Shown here: positions 9,743 to 19,798 of the stretch, in pieces
Position numbering within the stretch: the first letter of the stretch is position 1
Layout: every line of letters starts with the position of its first letter
Assembly (NCBI GenBank): GCA_009841605.1
Contig: VXLM01000034.1
Span: 2,320-66,319 of the forward strand
Source of the DNA: Dehalococcoidia bacterium
Lineage (GTDB): Bacteria > Chloroflexota > Dehalococcoidia > Lucifugimonadales > VXLM01
Direction: 5' to 3'
DNA length: 64,000 bases
Notes under the pieces: model-generated
The model's input: the letters and a program-made list of their open reading frames with translations, nothing else
What the model was told of the DNA's origin: nothing
Database searches by the model: none
Translations under genes and position numbers: made by a program

Positions 9743-10573
9743 ATGCCGCTCCGTAAGCTGAATCCGACCAGTCCCGGCCAGCGGGGAACGATCCTTCAGA
9801 CGTCTGACGACGTTACGAGCACCCGTCCGAAGAAGTCGCTCCTCAAGCCGATGAAGAAGAGGGCAGGACGAAACAACAAGGGTCGCATCACCGTTCGCCA
9901 TCGGGGCGGCGGTCACAAGCGGCGCTTACGCGTCATCGACTTCAAGCGCAACAAGCCGAACGTCCCTGGAGAGGTGACGACGATCGAGTACGATCCGAAC
10001 CGTTCGTCGAGAATCGCCCTCATTAAGTACGCCGACGGCGACTGGCGATACATCCTTGCGCCGGTCGGTCTGAAGGTCGGCGATACGATCGTCTCCGGTG
10101 AGCGCGCGGAGATTCGACCCGGCAACGCGCTCCCTCTGAGGTCAATTCCGAACGGCACGCTCGTCCACAACGTAGAGTTGAAGGTCGGGCGCGGCGCACA
10201 GATCGTGCGTAGCGCTGGGGCATCCGCTCAGGTCATGGCCAAGGAGGGCGCTTACGCCCTCCTGAAGCTCCCCTCCGGTGAGATGCGGCAGGTGCTGAGC
10301 GAGTGCATGGCCACCGTCGGTCAGGTCGGACTCGTGGATCATAAAAATGTGAAGCTAGGCAAGGCCGGGAGAAGCAGGCATCGGGGGCGACGCCCGCAGG
10401 TGCGCGGCGTCGTAATGTCGCCCGCCGACCACCCGCACGGTGGCGGAGAGGGCCGTTCGCCCATCGGGATGCCTTCACCGAAGACCCCGTGGGGCAAGCC
10501 CGCACTTGGCTATCGCACACGGCGAAACAAATCGTCCAACAAGTTTATCGCGAAGAGAAGGTACGAGAAGTAG
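9743..10573 (+). CDS. rplB: 50S ribosomal protein L2
   Basis: [30 protein letters not shown]...[12 protein letters not shown]-type motif. Confidence 0.97.
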   Translation: MPLRKLNPTSPGQRGTILQTSDDVTSTRPKKSLLKPMKKRAGRNNKGRITVRHRGGGHKRRLRVIDFKRNKPNVPGEVTTIEYDPNRSSRIALIKYADGDWRYILAPVGLKVGDTIVSGERAEIRPGNALPLRSIPNGTLVHNVELKVGRGAQIVRSAGASAQVMAKEGAYALLKLPSGEMRQVLSECMATVGQVGLVDHKNVKLGKAGRSRHRGRRPQVRGVVMSPADHPHGGGEGRSPIGMPSPKTPWGKPALGYRTRRNKSSNKFIAKRRYEK

Positions 10574-10611
10574 TACGTACCGGGCCGTGAGCGCCCGGTC
10601 GGAGTAAGATT

Positions 10612-10899
10612 ATGTCGAGGTCGACGAAAAAGGGACCGTACGTCCATCCCAAGCTGGCGAAGAAGGTCGAGGCAGCCCGGCGAAGCAACAGCAAGGTGCC
10701 CATCCGAACGTGGTCGCGGGCATCAACTATCATGCCGGACATGCTCGGTCTGACGATCGCCGTCCACGATGGTCGTCGGCACATCCCCGTCTTCGTGACG
10801 GAAAACATGGTCGGTCATAAGCTCGGCGAGTTCGCCCCCACGAGGACGTTCCGAGGCCATAGCTCGTCGAAGTCGGAACGAACGACATCCGTGAGGTAA
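10612..10899 (+). CDS. rpsS: 30S ribosomal protein S19
   Basis: [18 protein letters not shown]...[29 protein letters not shown]-type. Confidence 0.97.
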   Translation: MSRSTKKGPYVHPKLAKKVEAARRSNSKVPIRTWSRASTIMPDMLGLTIAVHDGRRHIPVFVTENMVGHKLGEFAPTRTFRGHSSSKSERTTSVR

Positions 10900-10904
10900 G
10901 TGCC

Positions 10905-11249
10905 GTGGCCGCAAGCGCTACGACGACAAACACCGGTTACTCGGTCAAAAAGGTCAAGCGAATCTTGGACCTCGTGCGAGGCCGCACGGTCGAAGACGCG
11001 CTTAATATTCTCGACTTTACGCAGTCGCCGATAGCCGCCCAGGTGGCGAAGGTAGTCAGGTCGGCCTCGGCCAACGCTGAGAACGATTCGGCCAGTGGTG
11101 ACCCGTCGAACATGAAAATTGTCGAGGCGTACGCAAACATGGCCCCTAAGCTCCTTCGATTCAGGGCGAGGGCGAGGGGGCGAGGGACGAGAATCATTCG
11201 AAGAAACAGCCACATTACGGTGGTCATAGACGAGGAGGAAGACGTCTAG
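10905..11249 (+). CDS. rplV: 50S ribosomal protein L22
   Basis: KVKRILDLVRGRTVEDALNIL...RFRARARGRGTRIIRRNSHITVV. Confidence 0.96.
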   Translation: MAASATTTNTGYSVKKVKRILDLVRGRTVEDALNILDFTQSPIAAQVAKVVRSASANAENDSASGDPSNMKIVEAYANMAPKLLRFRARARGRGTRIIRRNSHITVVIDEEEDV

Positions 11250-11250
11250 C

Positions 11251-12093
11251 GTGGGAAATAAAACGCACCCCATAGGGTTCCGTCTCGGAATCGTTAAGGA
11301 CTGGCAGACGAGATGGTTTGCCGCCAAACAGGAGGACTACCGCGCCCTCGTAAAGGAAGACATTGGCATTCGCAATGTCGTGATGGAGGGTAACGAGGAC
11401 GCCGGAATTTCCCGTGTCGAGATCGAGCGTGGCACCAACGAGTTGGTAGTCACTGCCCACACCGCTCGACCCGGTATAGTGATCGGGCGTGGCGGTGCCA
11501 AGGTCGACGAGATGCGCAAGCAGCTCGAGCAACTGACGAATGGCCGGGTCCGCCTGAACGTGCAGGAGATCCGGCAGCCGGAGCTCGATGCCTTCCTGGT
11601 GGCGCGAAACATCGCCGATCAGTTGGAAAGGCGCATTGCCTTTCGGCGAGCGATCCGTCAAGCCATGAACAGGACGGTGCAGGCGGGTGCGCAGGGAATC
11701 AAGGTAATCGCATCCGGACGGCTCGCCGGTGCGGACATCGCCCGTGCCGAGAAGGCGATGGAGGGGCGCGTGCCCCTTCATACGCTTAGGGCCGATATCG
11801 ACTTCGATATCGCCGAGGCGGCGACGGACTTTGGCCGTATAGGAGTCAAGGTCTGGATCTTCAAAGGTGAGATTCTCCCGAAGCCGAAACAGCAGCAAAT
11901 CGATATCGAGGAGATGTCCCCGATACAGGTAACCGTTCGTGCCGACCAGGAAATCCGACCCGCCGAGTCCGAAACGCCGGCTCCGGACGAGACTGACACA
12001 ACACAGGAAACCCCTTCGACGCCCGAGCCGTCGGCTCCTGCCGAGGCTGTAACGACAGAGGAAACGACAGATGCTCCAACCGAAGAGAGTTAA
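11251..12093 (+). CDS. rpsC: 30S ribosomal protein S3 with acidic/Thr/Pro-rich C-terminal tail
   Basis: [14 protein letters not shown]..., KH region [18 protein letters not shown]; tail [42 protein letters not shown]. Confidence 0.96.
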   Translation: MGNKTHPIGFRLGIVKDWQTRWFAAKQEDYRALVKEDIGIRNVVMEGNEDAGISRVEIERGTNELVVTAHTARPGIVIGRGGAKVDEMRKQLEQLTNGRVRLNVQEIRQPELDAFLVARNIADQLERRIAFRRAIRQAMNRTVQAGAQGIKVIASGRLAGADIARAEKAMEGRVPLHTLRADIDFDIAEAATDFGRIGVKVWIFKGEILPKPKQQQIDIEEMSPIQVTVRADQEIRPAESETPAPDETDTTQETPSTPEPSAPAEAVTTEETTDAPTEES

Positions 12094-12490
12094 GTATCGA
12101 AATAAGCAGCGCGGCCGGATGAAAGGTATCTCCGTTCAGGGGAGCCGCCTGAACTTCGGCGATGTCGGGCTCAAGGCTACGGAACCGGCTTGGGTGACGT
12201 CACGCCAGATCGAGGCCGCGCGTCGTGTGCTCACCCGGTACACCCGTCGAGGTGGCAAGCTGTGGATCCGCATCTTCCCGGATAAGTCGGTTACTGCGCG
12301 AGCCGCCGAGACCCGCATGGGGAGTGGCAAGGGCGCCGTCGATCACTGGGTCGCCGTCGTCAAGCCGGGACGAATGATCTTCGAGTTGGCCGGAGTGCCG
12401 GAAGCGGAAGCAAAGGTGGCTATGAAGCTGGCCTCGGCCAAGCTGCCGATGGGCACGCGGGTGGTCGCCGCGAGCGAGATCGGCCAATAG
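12071..12490 (+). CDS. rplP: 50S ribosomal protein L16
   Basis: [19 protein letters not shown]; overlaps the 3' end of rpsC by 23 nt. Confidence 0.97.
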   Translation: MLQPKRVKYRNKQRGRMKGISVQGSRLNFGDVGLKATEPAWVTSRQIEAARRVLTRYTRRGGKLWIRIFPDKSVTARAAETRMGSGKGAVDHWVAVVKPGRMIFELAGVPEAEAKVAMKLASAKLPMGTRVVAASEIGQ

Positions 12491-12531
12491 GCGATCTCGC
12501 GATTTTAGAGTAGACGGATAAAGGGAATGAC

Positions 12532-12738
12532 ATGGCGGAAATGGACGATCTGAGAGGGCTTAGCGACCCTGACTTGGCCGATGAGTTGGAAAACTCCCAA
12601 CGGGCGTTGATGAATCTTCGGTTCCGGTCGGCGACGATGCAGCTTTCCGACGCCCATGCGATTCGCAAGGCGCGCAGACGCATCGCGCGCATCTACACGA
12701 TCATGAGGGAAAGGGAACTGGCTCTGGCCACACAATGA
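12532..12738 (+). CDS. rpmC: 50S ribosomal protein L29
   Basis: LRGLSDPDLADELENSQRALMNLRFRSATMQL; synteny. Confidence 0.93.
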   Translation: MAEMDDLRGLSDPDLADELENSQRALMNLRFRSATMQLSDAHAIRKARRRIARIYTIMRERELALATQ

Positions 12739-13592
12739 GCTACGAACGACGCAAAGTAAGGGTCGGCAGAGTTATCGGCGACAAGATGGACAAGACGTGC
12801 ATCGTCGAGGTGGAGTGGCGCAGCTTCCACCGGCGGTATAAGAAGTCCATTCGCCGCCGGTCGCGCTTCAAGGCCCACGATGAGAATAACACGGCCCAGC
12901 TCGGTGACACGGTGACGATCGTCGAAAGTCGCCCAATGTCCAAGACCAAGCGCTGGCGACTGGTTGACGTCGTTGAGCGTCAGGAGATCGCCGAGCTCCC
13001 TCCGTCGGATATCACCCCGGCAGATGAGGTCGAGACGCCCATGCCTGTGCCGGTCATCGAAGAGGCCGTCTCGCAGGAAGAGGAGACTCCTGTTCTGGAG
13101 GAGGCGGCAGACGAGCCCCAGGATCAACCCGACACAGCCGATGAAGAAGATGGCGAAATCGCAGATTCCGAAGAGGCTGAGGACGCCGTGGCTGAGAGCG
13201 CCGATGACGAGGAGGCTCCGGCTGATGAGGCCTCCGAGCCTGAGGGCGAAGTAGAAGAGACGCCCGAGATTTCCGGCGAAGAAGACGCTCCCTCTCAAGA
13301 AGAGGACGAACCCGAGCCTGAGGACGCGGTTGAAGAAGTCCGTGAGAGCTCGGACGACGAGGAAGCTCCGGTCGATGAGTCCCCCGAATCGGAGGACGAA
13401 CCCGAAGCCGCTGTAGAAAGCGTGGACGAAGAGACCGTAAATGAAGAGGACGCTCCCGCCCAGGTTGAGGATGAGCCCGAAGAGGCGCCCGCCGAAATGC
13501 CGGAGAGCGCCGATGATGACGACTCCGCCACTGGTGAGAGTGAAACCGTGGACGAGGACGAGAAGGCTGACGAGGAGAAGCCGCGGCAATGA
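12735..13592 (+). CDS. rpsQ: 30S ribosomal protein S17 with ~200-aa acidic repeat tail
   Basis: [67 protein letters not shown], then Glu/Asp/Ala/Pro-rich tail in the same ORF. Confidence 0.95.
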   Translation: MSYERRKVRVGRVIGDKMDKTCIVEVEWRSFHRRYKKSIRRRSRFKAHDENNTAQLGDTVTIVESRPMSKTKRWRLVDVVERQEIAELPPSDITPADEVETPMPVPVIEEAVSQEEETPVLEEAADEPQDQPDTADEEDGEIADSEEAEDAVAESADDEEAPADEASEPEGEVEETPEISGEEDAPSQEEDEPEPEDAVEEVRESSDDEEAPVDESPESEDEPEAAVESVDEETVNEEDAPAQVEDEPEEAPAEMPESADDDDSATGESETVDEDEKADEEKPRQ

Positions 13593-13957
13593 TTCAGATA
13601 TATTCCAGGGTCAAGGTTGCGGACAACTCGGGCGCAAAGACCATCAGTTGCATAGGCGTGCCGGGTGGCAGTGGGCGTAAGTACGCAGGTCTCGGCGATA
13701 TCATCGTTGCCTCTGTCAAAGAGGCCGCTCCTGCCTCGCCCGTCAGAGAGGGTGAGGTCGTGCGCGCGGTCATCGTGAGGCTCGCCAAGCCGACTCGGCG
13801 TCCGGACGGATCCCACATCCGGTTCGACGAGAACGCCGCGGTAATCATTGGCGAGAACCAGATGCCGCGCGGAACGCGTATCTTCGGCCCCGTAGCCCGC
13901 GAGCTTCGGGAACAGAACTTCATGCGTATCGTATCCCTGGCCCCGGAGGTGCTCTAA
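13589..13957 (+). CDS. rplN: 50S ribosomal protein L14
   Basis: [24 protein letters not shown]. Confidence 0.97.
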   Translation: MIQIYSRVKVADNSGAKTISCIGVPGGSGRKYAGLGDIIVASVKEAAPASPVREGEVVRAVIVRLAKPTRRPDGSHIRFDENAAVIIGENQMPRGTRIFGPVARELREQNFMRIVSLAPEVL

Positions 13958-13958
13958 C

Positions 13959-14270
13959 ATGAAGCTGCGTGTTGACGATATGGTCCTGATTACCCGGGGA
14001 AGAGACCGAGGTAAGACGGGTCAAGTACAGCGGATATTTGCAAAGCAGGACAAGGTGCTCGTTGAAGGCATAAACGTCGTTTCGAGACACACGAAGGCGA
14101 CGGGCAACATTCGACAGGCGGGAATCGTCCAGAAGGAGTTGCCGATTCCGGTGGCCAACGTCCGCCTCATCTGTCCGCACACCAATAAGCCCACGCGAGT
14201 CGGGTACACCAAGCTGGCGGACGGCGCCAAGGCGCGAGTCTCCAAAGTGTCCAAGGAAGTAATCGAGTGA
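13959..14270 (+). CDS. rplX: 50S ribosomal protein L24
   Basis: DDMVLITRGRDRGKTGQVQRIF...VRLICPHTNKPTRVGY. Confidence 0.96.
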   Translation: MKLRVDDMVLITRGRDRGKTGQVQRIFAKQDKVLVEGINVVSRHTKATGNIRQAGIVQKELPIPVANVRLICPHTNKPTRVGYTKLADGAKARVSKVSKEVIE

Positions 14271-14938
14271 CTACGAAGAAGAGCGGTTCCCAGAGTAGGG
14301 GCGGATCGGGCCGAGGAAGGCAGCGCTCCAAGAAGACGGAACAGGCCCCGGAGCCGGAAGCTCCGGTTGGGCCGCCACGACTTCTTGTTACCTTCCGTGA
14401 TGAGATCGCGCCGCAGCTGTTCAAGGAGTTCGAGTACACGAGCACCATGCAGGTGCCGCGCCTCGAGAAGATCATCGTAAATATAGGCATCGGCGCGGAA
14501 GCCATAGACAACCGCAACGCCATCGAATCTGCGACGCGCGATCTAGTCGCCATCACCGGCCAGCAGCCGGTCACGACCCTGGCTCGCAAGTCGATTGCAG
14601 GATTCAAGATTCGCGAAGGGATGCCAATGGGCCTGAAAGTCACCCTTCGTGGGCGGCGCATGTACGAGTTCTTCGATAGGTTCGTAAGCTCTTCACTGCC
14701 ACGCATTCGCGACTTCCGCGGGCTTTCGCGGAACGCCTTCGACGGACGCGGCAACTACGCGGTCGGCATCAGGGAGCAGGTGATCTTCCCCGAGATCGAC
14801 TACAACTCCATCGACCGTCTGCGCGGGCTTCAAGTAGTCATTACCACAACGGCGGTCTCCGACCGAGAGGGGTTCCGGCTGCTCGAGCTGTTGGGAATGC
14901 CCTTCGCTCGTGCCGAGTCGGACACGCTGGCCGCCTAG
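14267..14938 (+). CDS. rplE: 50S ribosomal protein L5 with ~40-aa basic/Pro-rich N-terminal extension
   Basis: NSMQVPRLEKIIVNIGIGEA-type core after extension TTKKSGSQSRGGSGRGRQRSKKTEQAPEPEAPVGPP. Confidence 0.96.
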   Translation: MTTKKSGSQSRGGSGRGRQRSKKTEQAPEPEAPVGPPRLLVTFRDEIAPQLFKEFEYTSTMQVPRLEKIIVNIGIGAEAIDNRNAIESATRDLVAITGQQPVTTLARKSIAGFKIREGMPMGLKVTLRGRRMYEFFDRFVSSSLPRIRDFRGLSRNAFDGRGNYAVGIREQVIFPEIDYNSIDRLRGLQVVITTTAVSDREGFRLLELLGMPFARAESDTLAA

Positions 14939-14964
14939 GATAAAGGGAAGTAGGGAGAGAAGGA

Positions 14965-15366
14965 ATGTCGGTCACCGATCCTATAGCAGATATGCTGACT
15001 CGAATCCGCAACGGCATCATGGTGCGGCACGATTCGGTGTCCATACCGCTGTCGAACATGAAGCGCAGCATCGCGCAGATCCTCAAGGACGAGGGCTTCA
15101 TCGAGGACTTTGAGGTGAACTCCGGCGTCTCCACGCAAGGCGAGATCAAAGTTTATCTGCACTATCGAGGCAAGGACGAGCCTGCCATCTCCGGCCTGAA
15201 GCGAGTTAGCCGCCCCGGCCTTCGAGTCTACGTTCAAAAGGGCGAAATTCCTCGCTACTACGGAGGACTGGGAGTGTCCATCCTTTCGACCTCGAAGGGC
15301 GTGATGACGGGCAAAAGCGCATGGCGCGAAGGCGTCGGCGGCGAGCTCCTGTGCTACGTCTGGTAG
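14965..15366 (+). CDS. rpsH: 30S ribosomal protein S8
   Basis: [40 protein letters not shown]. Confidence 0.97.
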   Translation: MSVTDPIADMLTRIRNGIMVRHDSVSIPLSNMKRSIAQILKDEGFIEDFEVNSGVSTQGEIKVYLHYRGKDEPAISGLKRVSRPGLRVYVQKGEIPRYYGGLGVSILSTSKGVMTGKSAWREGVGGELLCYVW

Positions 15367-15399
15367 TGGGAGATCGGGGCTTACAGGGAGCATTGAGAA

Positions 15400-15945
15400 A
15401 TGTCTAGAATAGGAAAACAGCCTGTCCAGGTGCCGTCAGGCGTAAACGTCGCTATCGACGGGCCGACGGTCACGATCAAGGGACCGAAGGGCGCCCTCAC
15501 TGACACGTTCCACCCCGACATGGCGATCAAAGCCGACAATGGCACGATCACAGTCGAGCGCCCGTCCGATGCAGGGGAACACAAGGCCCTGCACGGCCTC
15601 ACGCGGAATCTGATAGCGAATATGGTCACAGGCGTCACCGAGGGATACGCCAGGTCGCTTGAACTGGTCGGCGTCGGCTACCGCGTTCAGCAGAGCGGCA
15701 AGGGCGTCAAGCTCAGCGTCATGCTCAGTCACGAGGTCGACTATCAGCCGCAGGACGGCATCACCATCGCCGTCGAGGGCAACAATCTGATTCACATTAC
15801 CGGCATCCGCAAGCAGGCGGTCGGCCAGACCGCTGCCGAGATCAGGAAGGTCCGTCCCCCCAGCGTATATACGGGGAAGGGCATTCGCTACAGGGGCGAG
15901 CAAGTCCGCCTGAAGCCGGGCAAGAGCGCCAGGAGGGTTGAGTAG
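15400..15945 (+). CDS. rplF: 50S ribosomal protein L6
   Basis: [31 protein letters not shown]. Confidence 0.97.
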   Translation: MSRIGKQPVQVPSGVNVAIDGPTVTIKGPKGALTDTFHPDMAIKADNGTITVERPSDAGEHKALHGLTRNLIANMVTGVTEGYARSLELVGVGYRVQQSGKGVKLSVMLSHEVDYQPQDGITIAVEGNNLIHITGIRKQAVGQTAAEIRKVRPPSVYTGKGIRYRGEQVRLKPGKSARRVE

Positions 15946-15949
15946 AGAC

Positions 15950-16315
15950 ATGGGACGCACGACTGCATACTCGCGTCGAATCGCGCGTCACTCTCGCGTT
16001 CGCCGAAACCTGAGTGGAACGGCGGAACGGCCTCGGTTGGCGGTCTTCCGCAGTTTGAACCACATCTACGCACAGGTCATCGACGACGTTGCCGGTGTCA
16101 CGGTTGCCGCCGCCGGAAGCACGGAGTCCGACATTCGCTCGCAGGTTGATGGTAAGCGCAAGGCCGACGTATCGGCCCTGGTCGGTACGCTCGTCGCGCA
16201 GCGCGCGGCGGAAAAGGGTGTCGGGTCGGTCGTCTTTGACCGGGGCGGCTACAAGTATCATGGACGGGTAAAGGCGCTGGCAGATGCCGCGCGCAAGGGA
16301 GGTCTTTCTTTCTAG
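15950..16315 (+). CDS. rplR: 50S ribosomal protein L18
   Basis: [40 protein letters not shown] at 15950. Confidence 0.96.
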   Translation: MGRTTAYSRRIARHSRVRRNLSGTAERPRLAVFRSLNHIYAQVIDDVAGVTVAAAGSTESDIRSQVDGKRKADVSALVGTLVAQRAAEKGVGSVVFDRGGYKYHGRVKALADAARKGGLSF

Positions 16316-16316
16316 C

Positions 16317-16919
16317 ATGGTCAGCAGGGGCCGACGTTCAGACAGATTTGAAGAAGAAGACTCGGACGGCATACAGAGCCGTACGGTCAATATATCCCGC
16401 GTTTCCAAAACCGTCAAAGGCGGACGCAACCTGAGCTTCAGCGCCGTGGTCGTCGTCGGGGACGGCAACGGCAGTGTGGGCATCGGGCAGGGTAAGGCCG
16501 GCGCAGTGCCGGATGCCATCCGAAAAGGAGAGACGAGGGCCAGGAGCAGCATGGTGCAAGTGCCCCTCAGTGGTAGCACCATACCCCACGACATCATCTC
16601 GCGTTATGGCGCGTCCGAGGTCATGATGCGGCCCGCGAGGCCCGGCACGGGCGTCATCGCGGGCGGGGCCGTTCGCGCCGTCGTCGAGTTGGCAGGTGTC
16701 AAGGATATCGTCACCAAGGCCCGCCGAAGCACCAATCCGATTAACACAGTCAAGGCGGCCTTTCAAGGGCTCCAGATGCTCAAGGAACCGAAGGCCGAGA
16801 TGGAGAAGCGCCAGCAGCTGATCGAGGCCCCGCCGCAGCCGAGGAGACGTGACCGGCAGCGCCGGCGTCCGCCCCGGCTCGAACCTCGACCCAGGACCCC
16901 GGAAGGCGAAAGGCAATAA
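16317..16919 (+). CDS. rpsE: 30S ribosomal protein S5 with basic C-terminal extension
   Basis: RTVNISRVSKTVKGGRNLSFSAVVVVGDGNGSVGIGQGKA; ATG at 16317. Confidence 0.95.
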   Translation: MVSRGRRSDRFEEEDSDGIQSRTVNISRVSKTVKGGRNLSFSAVVVVGDGNGSVGIGQGKAGAVPDAIRKGETRARSSMVQVPLSGSTIPHDIISRYGASEVMMRPARPGTGVIAGGAVRAVVELAGVKDIVTKARRSTNPINTVKAAFQGLQMLKEPKAEMEKRQQLIEAPPQPRRRDRQRRRPPRLEPRPRTPEGERQ

Positions 16920-16946
16920 CGTACTGACCGGTACGCAATATACACC

Positions 16947-17129
16947 ATGTCAAAAATAGCAATAACCTGGAAGAAGAGCGACATCGGCTATCCGAAGAAC
17001 CAGCGACGCACGATTGCGGCACTCGGCCTGCGTCGGCTCAATCGGACCGTCGAGCATAAGGACACCCCCGCCATTCGCGGCATGATCTTCAAAGTTCGCC
17101 ATCTGGTCGAGGTAAAGGAAATCGCCTAA
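16947..17129 (+). CDS. rpmD: 50S ribosomal protein L30
   Basis: ITWKKSDIGYPKNQRRTIAALGLRRLNRTVEHKDTPAIRGMIFKVRHLVEV. Confidence 0.95.
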   Translation: MSKIAITWKKSDIGYPKNQRRTIAALGLRRLNRTVEHKDTPAIRGMIFKVRHLVEVKEIA

Positions 17130-17166
17130 CGAGCATTGCTCGCTACTAAATACGGAATTTAGAACT

Positions 17167-17613
17167 ATGCAGCAACACCAGCTACGCCCGCCGAAGGGCG
17201 CAAAGAAGGATCGAAGGCGCAAGGGCCGTGGAGACGGCAGCGGACGGGGCACGTACTCCGGACGCGGCATCAAGGGACAAAACTCCCGCAGCGGCGGGGG
17301 CGTTCGTCCCGGCTTCGAGGGAGGCCAGCAGCGTCTCATCAAGGGTATGCCGATGCTCCGTGGCTTCACCAATATCTTCCGCACGGAATACACTGTCGTC
17401 AATGTCGACACACTCGCAGCGCTTGCCGGCGGCGACGAGATCACGCCGGAGAGTCTCGTCGAGGCCGGAGTCATCAAGAATCTGAAGAAACCGATCAAGG
17501 TACTCGGCGACGGCGAAATAAGCGTCGCCGTTAATGTTGCCGCTCACAGGTTTTCCCGCTCAGCTAGAGAGAAAATCGAAGCGGCGGGTGGAAGTACTCG
17601 GGAGGTAGCCTAG
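17167..17613 (+). CDS. rplO: 50S ribosomal protein L15
   Basis: LRPPKGAKKDRRRKGRGDGSGRGTYSGRGIKGQNSRSGGGVRPGFEGGQ. Confidence 0.96.
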   Translation: MQQHQLRPPKGAKKDRRRKGRGDGSGRGTYSGRGIKGQNSRSGGGVRPGFEGGQQRLIKGMPMLRGFTNIFRTEYTVVNVDTLAALAGGDEITPESLVEAGVIKNLKKPIKVLGDGEISVAVNVAAHRFSRSAREKIEAAGGSTREVA

Positions 17614-18953
17614 TGCGCCAGTCCCAGGCGGGCAGAGCGACCCAAGATGTAGGCAATCCGCAGCTCATCGAGGCCATGATCGAGGCCATGCGTATCCCGG
17701 ATCTTCGGGCGAAGATCCTGTTTACCTTGGCAATGTTGGTCGTGTTCCGGTTCGTCGCCCACGTCCCAATTCCGGGCGTCGACGTGCAGGCGCTTTCCCA
17801 GGCGTTCGCGCAGAACGCCCTGTTGCCGTTCCTCGATCTCTTCAGTGGGGGCGCGCTTTCCAATTTGAGCATCGCTGCGCTTGGCGTCTATCCCTACATC
17901 ACCTCCTCAATCGTGATGCAGATTCTCACGCCCGTCATCCCGCAGCTCAAGGCTCTCTCCCAGGAAGGCGAGTTCGGACGGCAGCGAATCAACCAGTACA
18001 CCCACTATATGGCCGTCCCGATCGCGCTCTTCCAGGGATTCGGTCAGTTGAGCCTACTTCAGCAGTCCAACGTGCTCCCGGGAGTCAGCCTCGGGCTGAA
18101 CATCACGACCCTTACGATGATCGCGTCCATGGTCGCGGGCACCATGTTCCTTGTGTGGCTCGGCGAACTGATCACCGAGAAGGGAATTGGCAATGGGGTG
18201 TCGCTCATAATCTTCGGTGGCATCGTTGCAGGGTTCCCTCAGATGATCGGCCAGGGATTCCTTGAAAGTGACGAAGGTGCCGGCCTTCTCATGCTGGTGA
18301 TTCTCGGTTTTGCCACGATCTACACGATCGTTCTGTTCAACGAGGCCCAGCGGCGGATTCCCGTCCAGTATGGCCGGAGTGTCTTCCGCGGAGGCCGGAT
18401 GCAGAGACAGAGCGGCTCGACCTTCCTGCCCCTCCGTGTCAACTCCGCGGGCATGATTCCGCTCATCTTCTCATTCTCGATTATCATCCTGCCGGTCACC
18501 GTGGCGAGCTACTTCCGCGACCCGCTGAGCACCAGCATCATCGTACGGGGCATTCAGTCCTTCGCCGACGCGATGGACCCAACCCGCTTCCCGTACTGGG
18601 TTGCGGTGTTCTTCCTGACACTTGGGTTCACATTCTTCTATACCCTCGTCATTTTCCAGCAGCAAAATCTTGCCGAGAACCTGCAGAAGAACGGAGGGTT
18701 CATCCCTGGCATCAGACCTGGACAGCCCACCCAGGAATACCTCAACCGCGTAATCATACGGATTACGTGGGGTGGCGCGCTCTTCCTGGCAACCGTCGCT
18801 GTCCTCCCGTTCGTATTCCAGATCATCACAGATGTCCGTGCCCTCACCCTGAGCAGCACCAGTCTGCTCATCATGGTCGGCGTGGCCCTCGATACCATGC
18901 GCCAGCTGGAAGCACAGCTTCTCATGCGCAACTATGAAGGATTCTTGAGATAG
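17613..18953 (+). CDS. secY: Preprotein translocase subunit SecY
   Basis: Multi-TM; FRFVAHVPIPGVD, GVYPYITSSIVMQ, RVNSAGMIPLIF, GFIPGIRPGQPT. Confidence 0.97.
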   Translation: MRQSQAGRATQDVGNPQLIEAMIEAMRIPDLRAKILFTLAMLVVFRFVAHVPIPGVDVQALSQAFAQNALLPFLDLFSGGALSNLSIAALGVYPYITSSIVMQILTPVIPQLKALSQEGEFGRQRINQYTHYMAVPIALFQGFGQLSLLQQSNVLPGVSLGLNITTLTMIASMVAGTMFLVWLGELITEKGIGNGVSLIIFGGIVAGFPQMIGQGFLESDEGAGLLMLVILGFATIYTIVLFNEAQRRIPVQYGRSVFRGGRMQRQSGSTFLPLRVNSAGMIPLIFSFSIIILPVTVASYFRDPLSTSIIVRGIQSFADAMDPTRFPYWVAVFFLTLGFTFFYTLVIFQQQNLAENLQKNGGFIPGIRPGQPTQEYLNRVIIRITWGGALFLATVAVLPFVFQIITDVRALTLSSTSLLIMVGVALDTMRQLEAQLLMRNYEGFLR

Positions 18954-19040
18954 GGAGGAGAGACGGACGACGTACTGCGGAGGAGGGAGGCGTTCGGAGG
19001 ATAGACCGGCCCGGTACGCGCGACGTTGGATAGCTGGACT

Positions 19041-19691
19041 GTGAAAGTCGTACTGCTGGGACCGCCTGGGGCCGGAAAGGGCACGCAGGCAGCGCGGATT
19101 GCCGAATACCTGAATGTGCCGTCGGTGGCATCCGGAGACCTGTTCCGAGACCACCAGAAGCGCGACACGGAGTTGGGACGGCTCGCGCGCTCGTACATGC
19201 AGCGGGGCGTCTTGGTCCCCGACGAGGTGACCATCAGCATGGTCACGGAGTGGATCGAGACCGAGGCTGGAGACGGGGGCTTCCTGCTCGATGGGTTCCC
19301 TCGTACGCTCGGCCAGGCCGAAGCCCTCGATGGAGCGCTCTCGAACGCAGACGGCCTCGACCGTGTCTTGTACATCCGTGTAGCGAATGACGAGCTCGTA
19401 CGCAGGCTAACCGGAAGACTCGTCTGTCGCGAATGCGGAGTAACCTTCCACAGGGTCTCGAATCCACCCCCGGCGGACGGCGCGTGTGGGGATTGCGACG
19501 GAGGAGAACTGTATGAAAGGGAGGACGACCGGCCGGAGGCGGTGGGCAAGCGCCTGGAAGTGTACTTCTCAGAGACCGCTCCGCTGATCGACTACTACCG
19601 GGAGGCGGGAATCTTGCGCGAGGTGGACGGTGAGCAGTCTATAGAGGATGTCGGTCAGGAGTTAGTCGAAAAATTAGGTGGCGCATCGTAG
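19041..19691 (+). CDS. adk: Adenylate kinase (zinc-type lid)
   Basis: VLLGPPGAGKGTQAARIAEYL; lid C-X2-C...C-X2-C; GTG start 19041 (alternative TTG 19026). Confidence 0.95.
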   Translation: MKVVLLGPPGAGKGTQAARIAEYLNVPSVASGDLFRDHQKRDTELGRLARSYMQRGVLVPDEVTISMVTEWIETEAGDGGFLLDGFPRTLGQAEALDGALSNADGLDRVLYIRVANDELVRRLTGRLVCRECGVTFHRVSNPPPADGACGDCDGGELYEREDDRPEAVGKRLEVYFSETAPLIDYYREAGILREVDGEQSIEDVGQELVEKLGGAS

Positions 19692-19798
19692 ATTTGTGTG
19701 GGTTCTTCCGGAGGTGGTCGGAATCCCCTGTGCTATCATAGTTAGGTTGTTGGATTCGCGAATCAGATAGAGGAGTAATCATCAAACAGACGGCAACA

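Noticed and set aside
8999-9916. 305-aa minus-strand ORF opposite rplD/rplW/rplB
   Set aside because: Antisense to three ribosomal protein genes.
12693-13589. 298-aa minus-strand ORF opposite rpsQ
   Set aside because: Reverse complement of the acidic tail gives Leu/Phe/Ser-rich pseudo-membrane sequence; no independent support.
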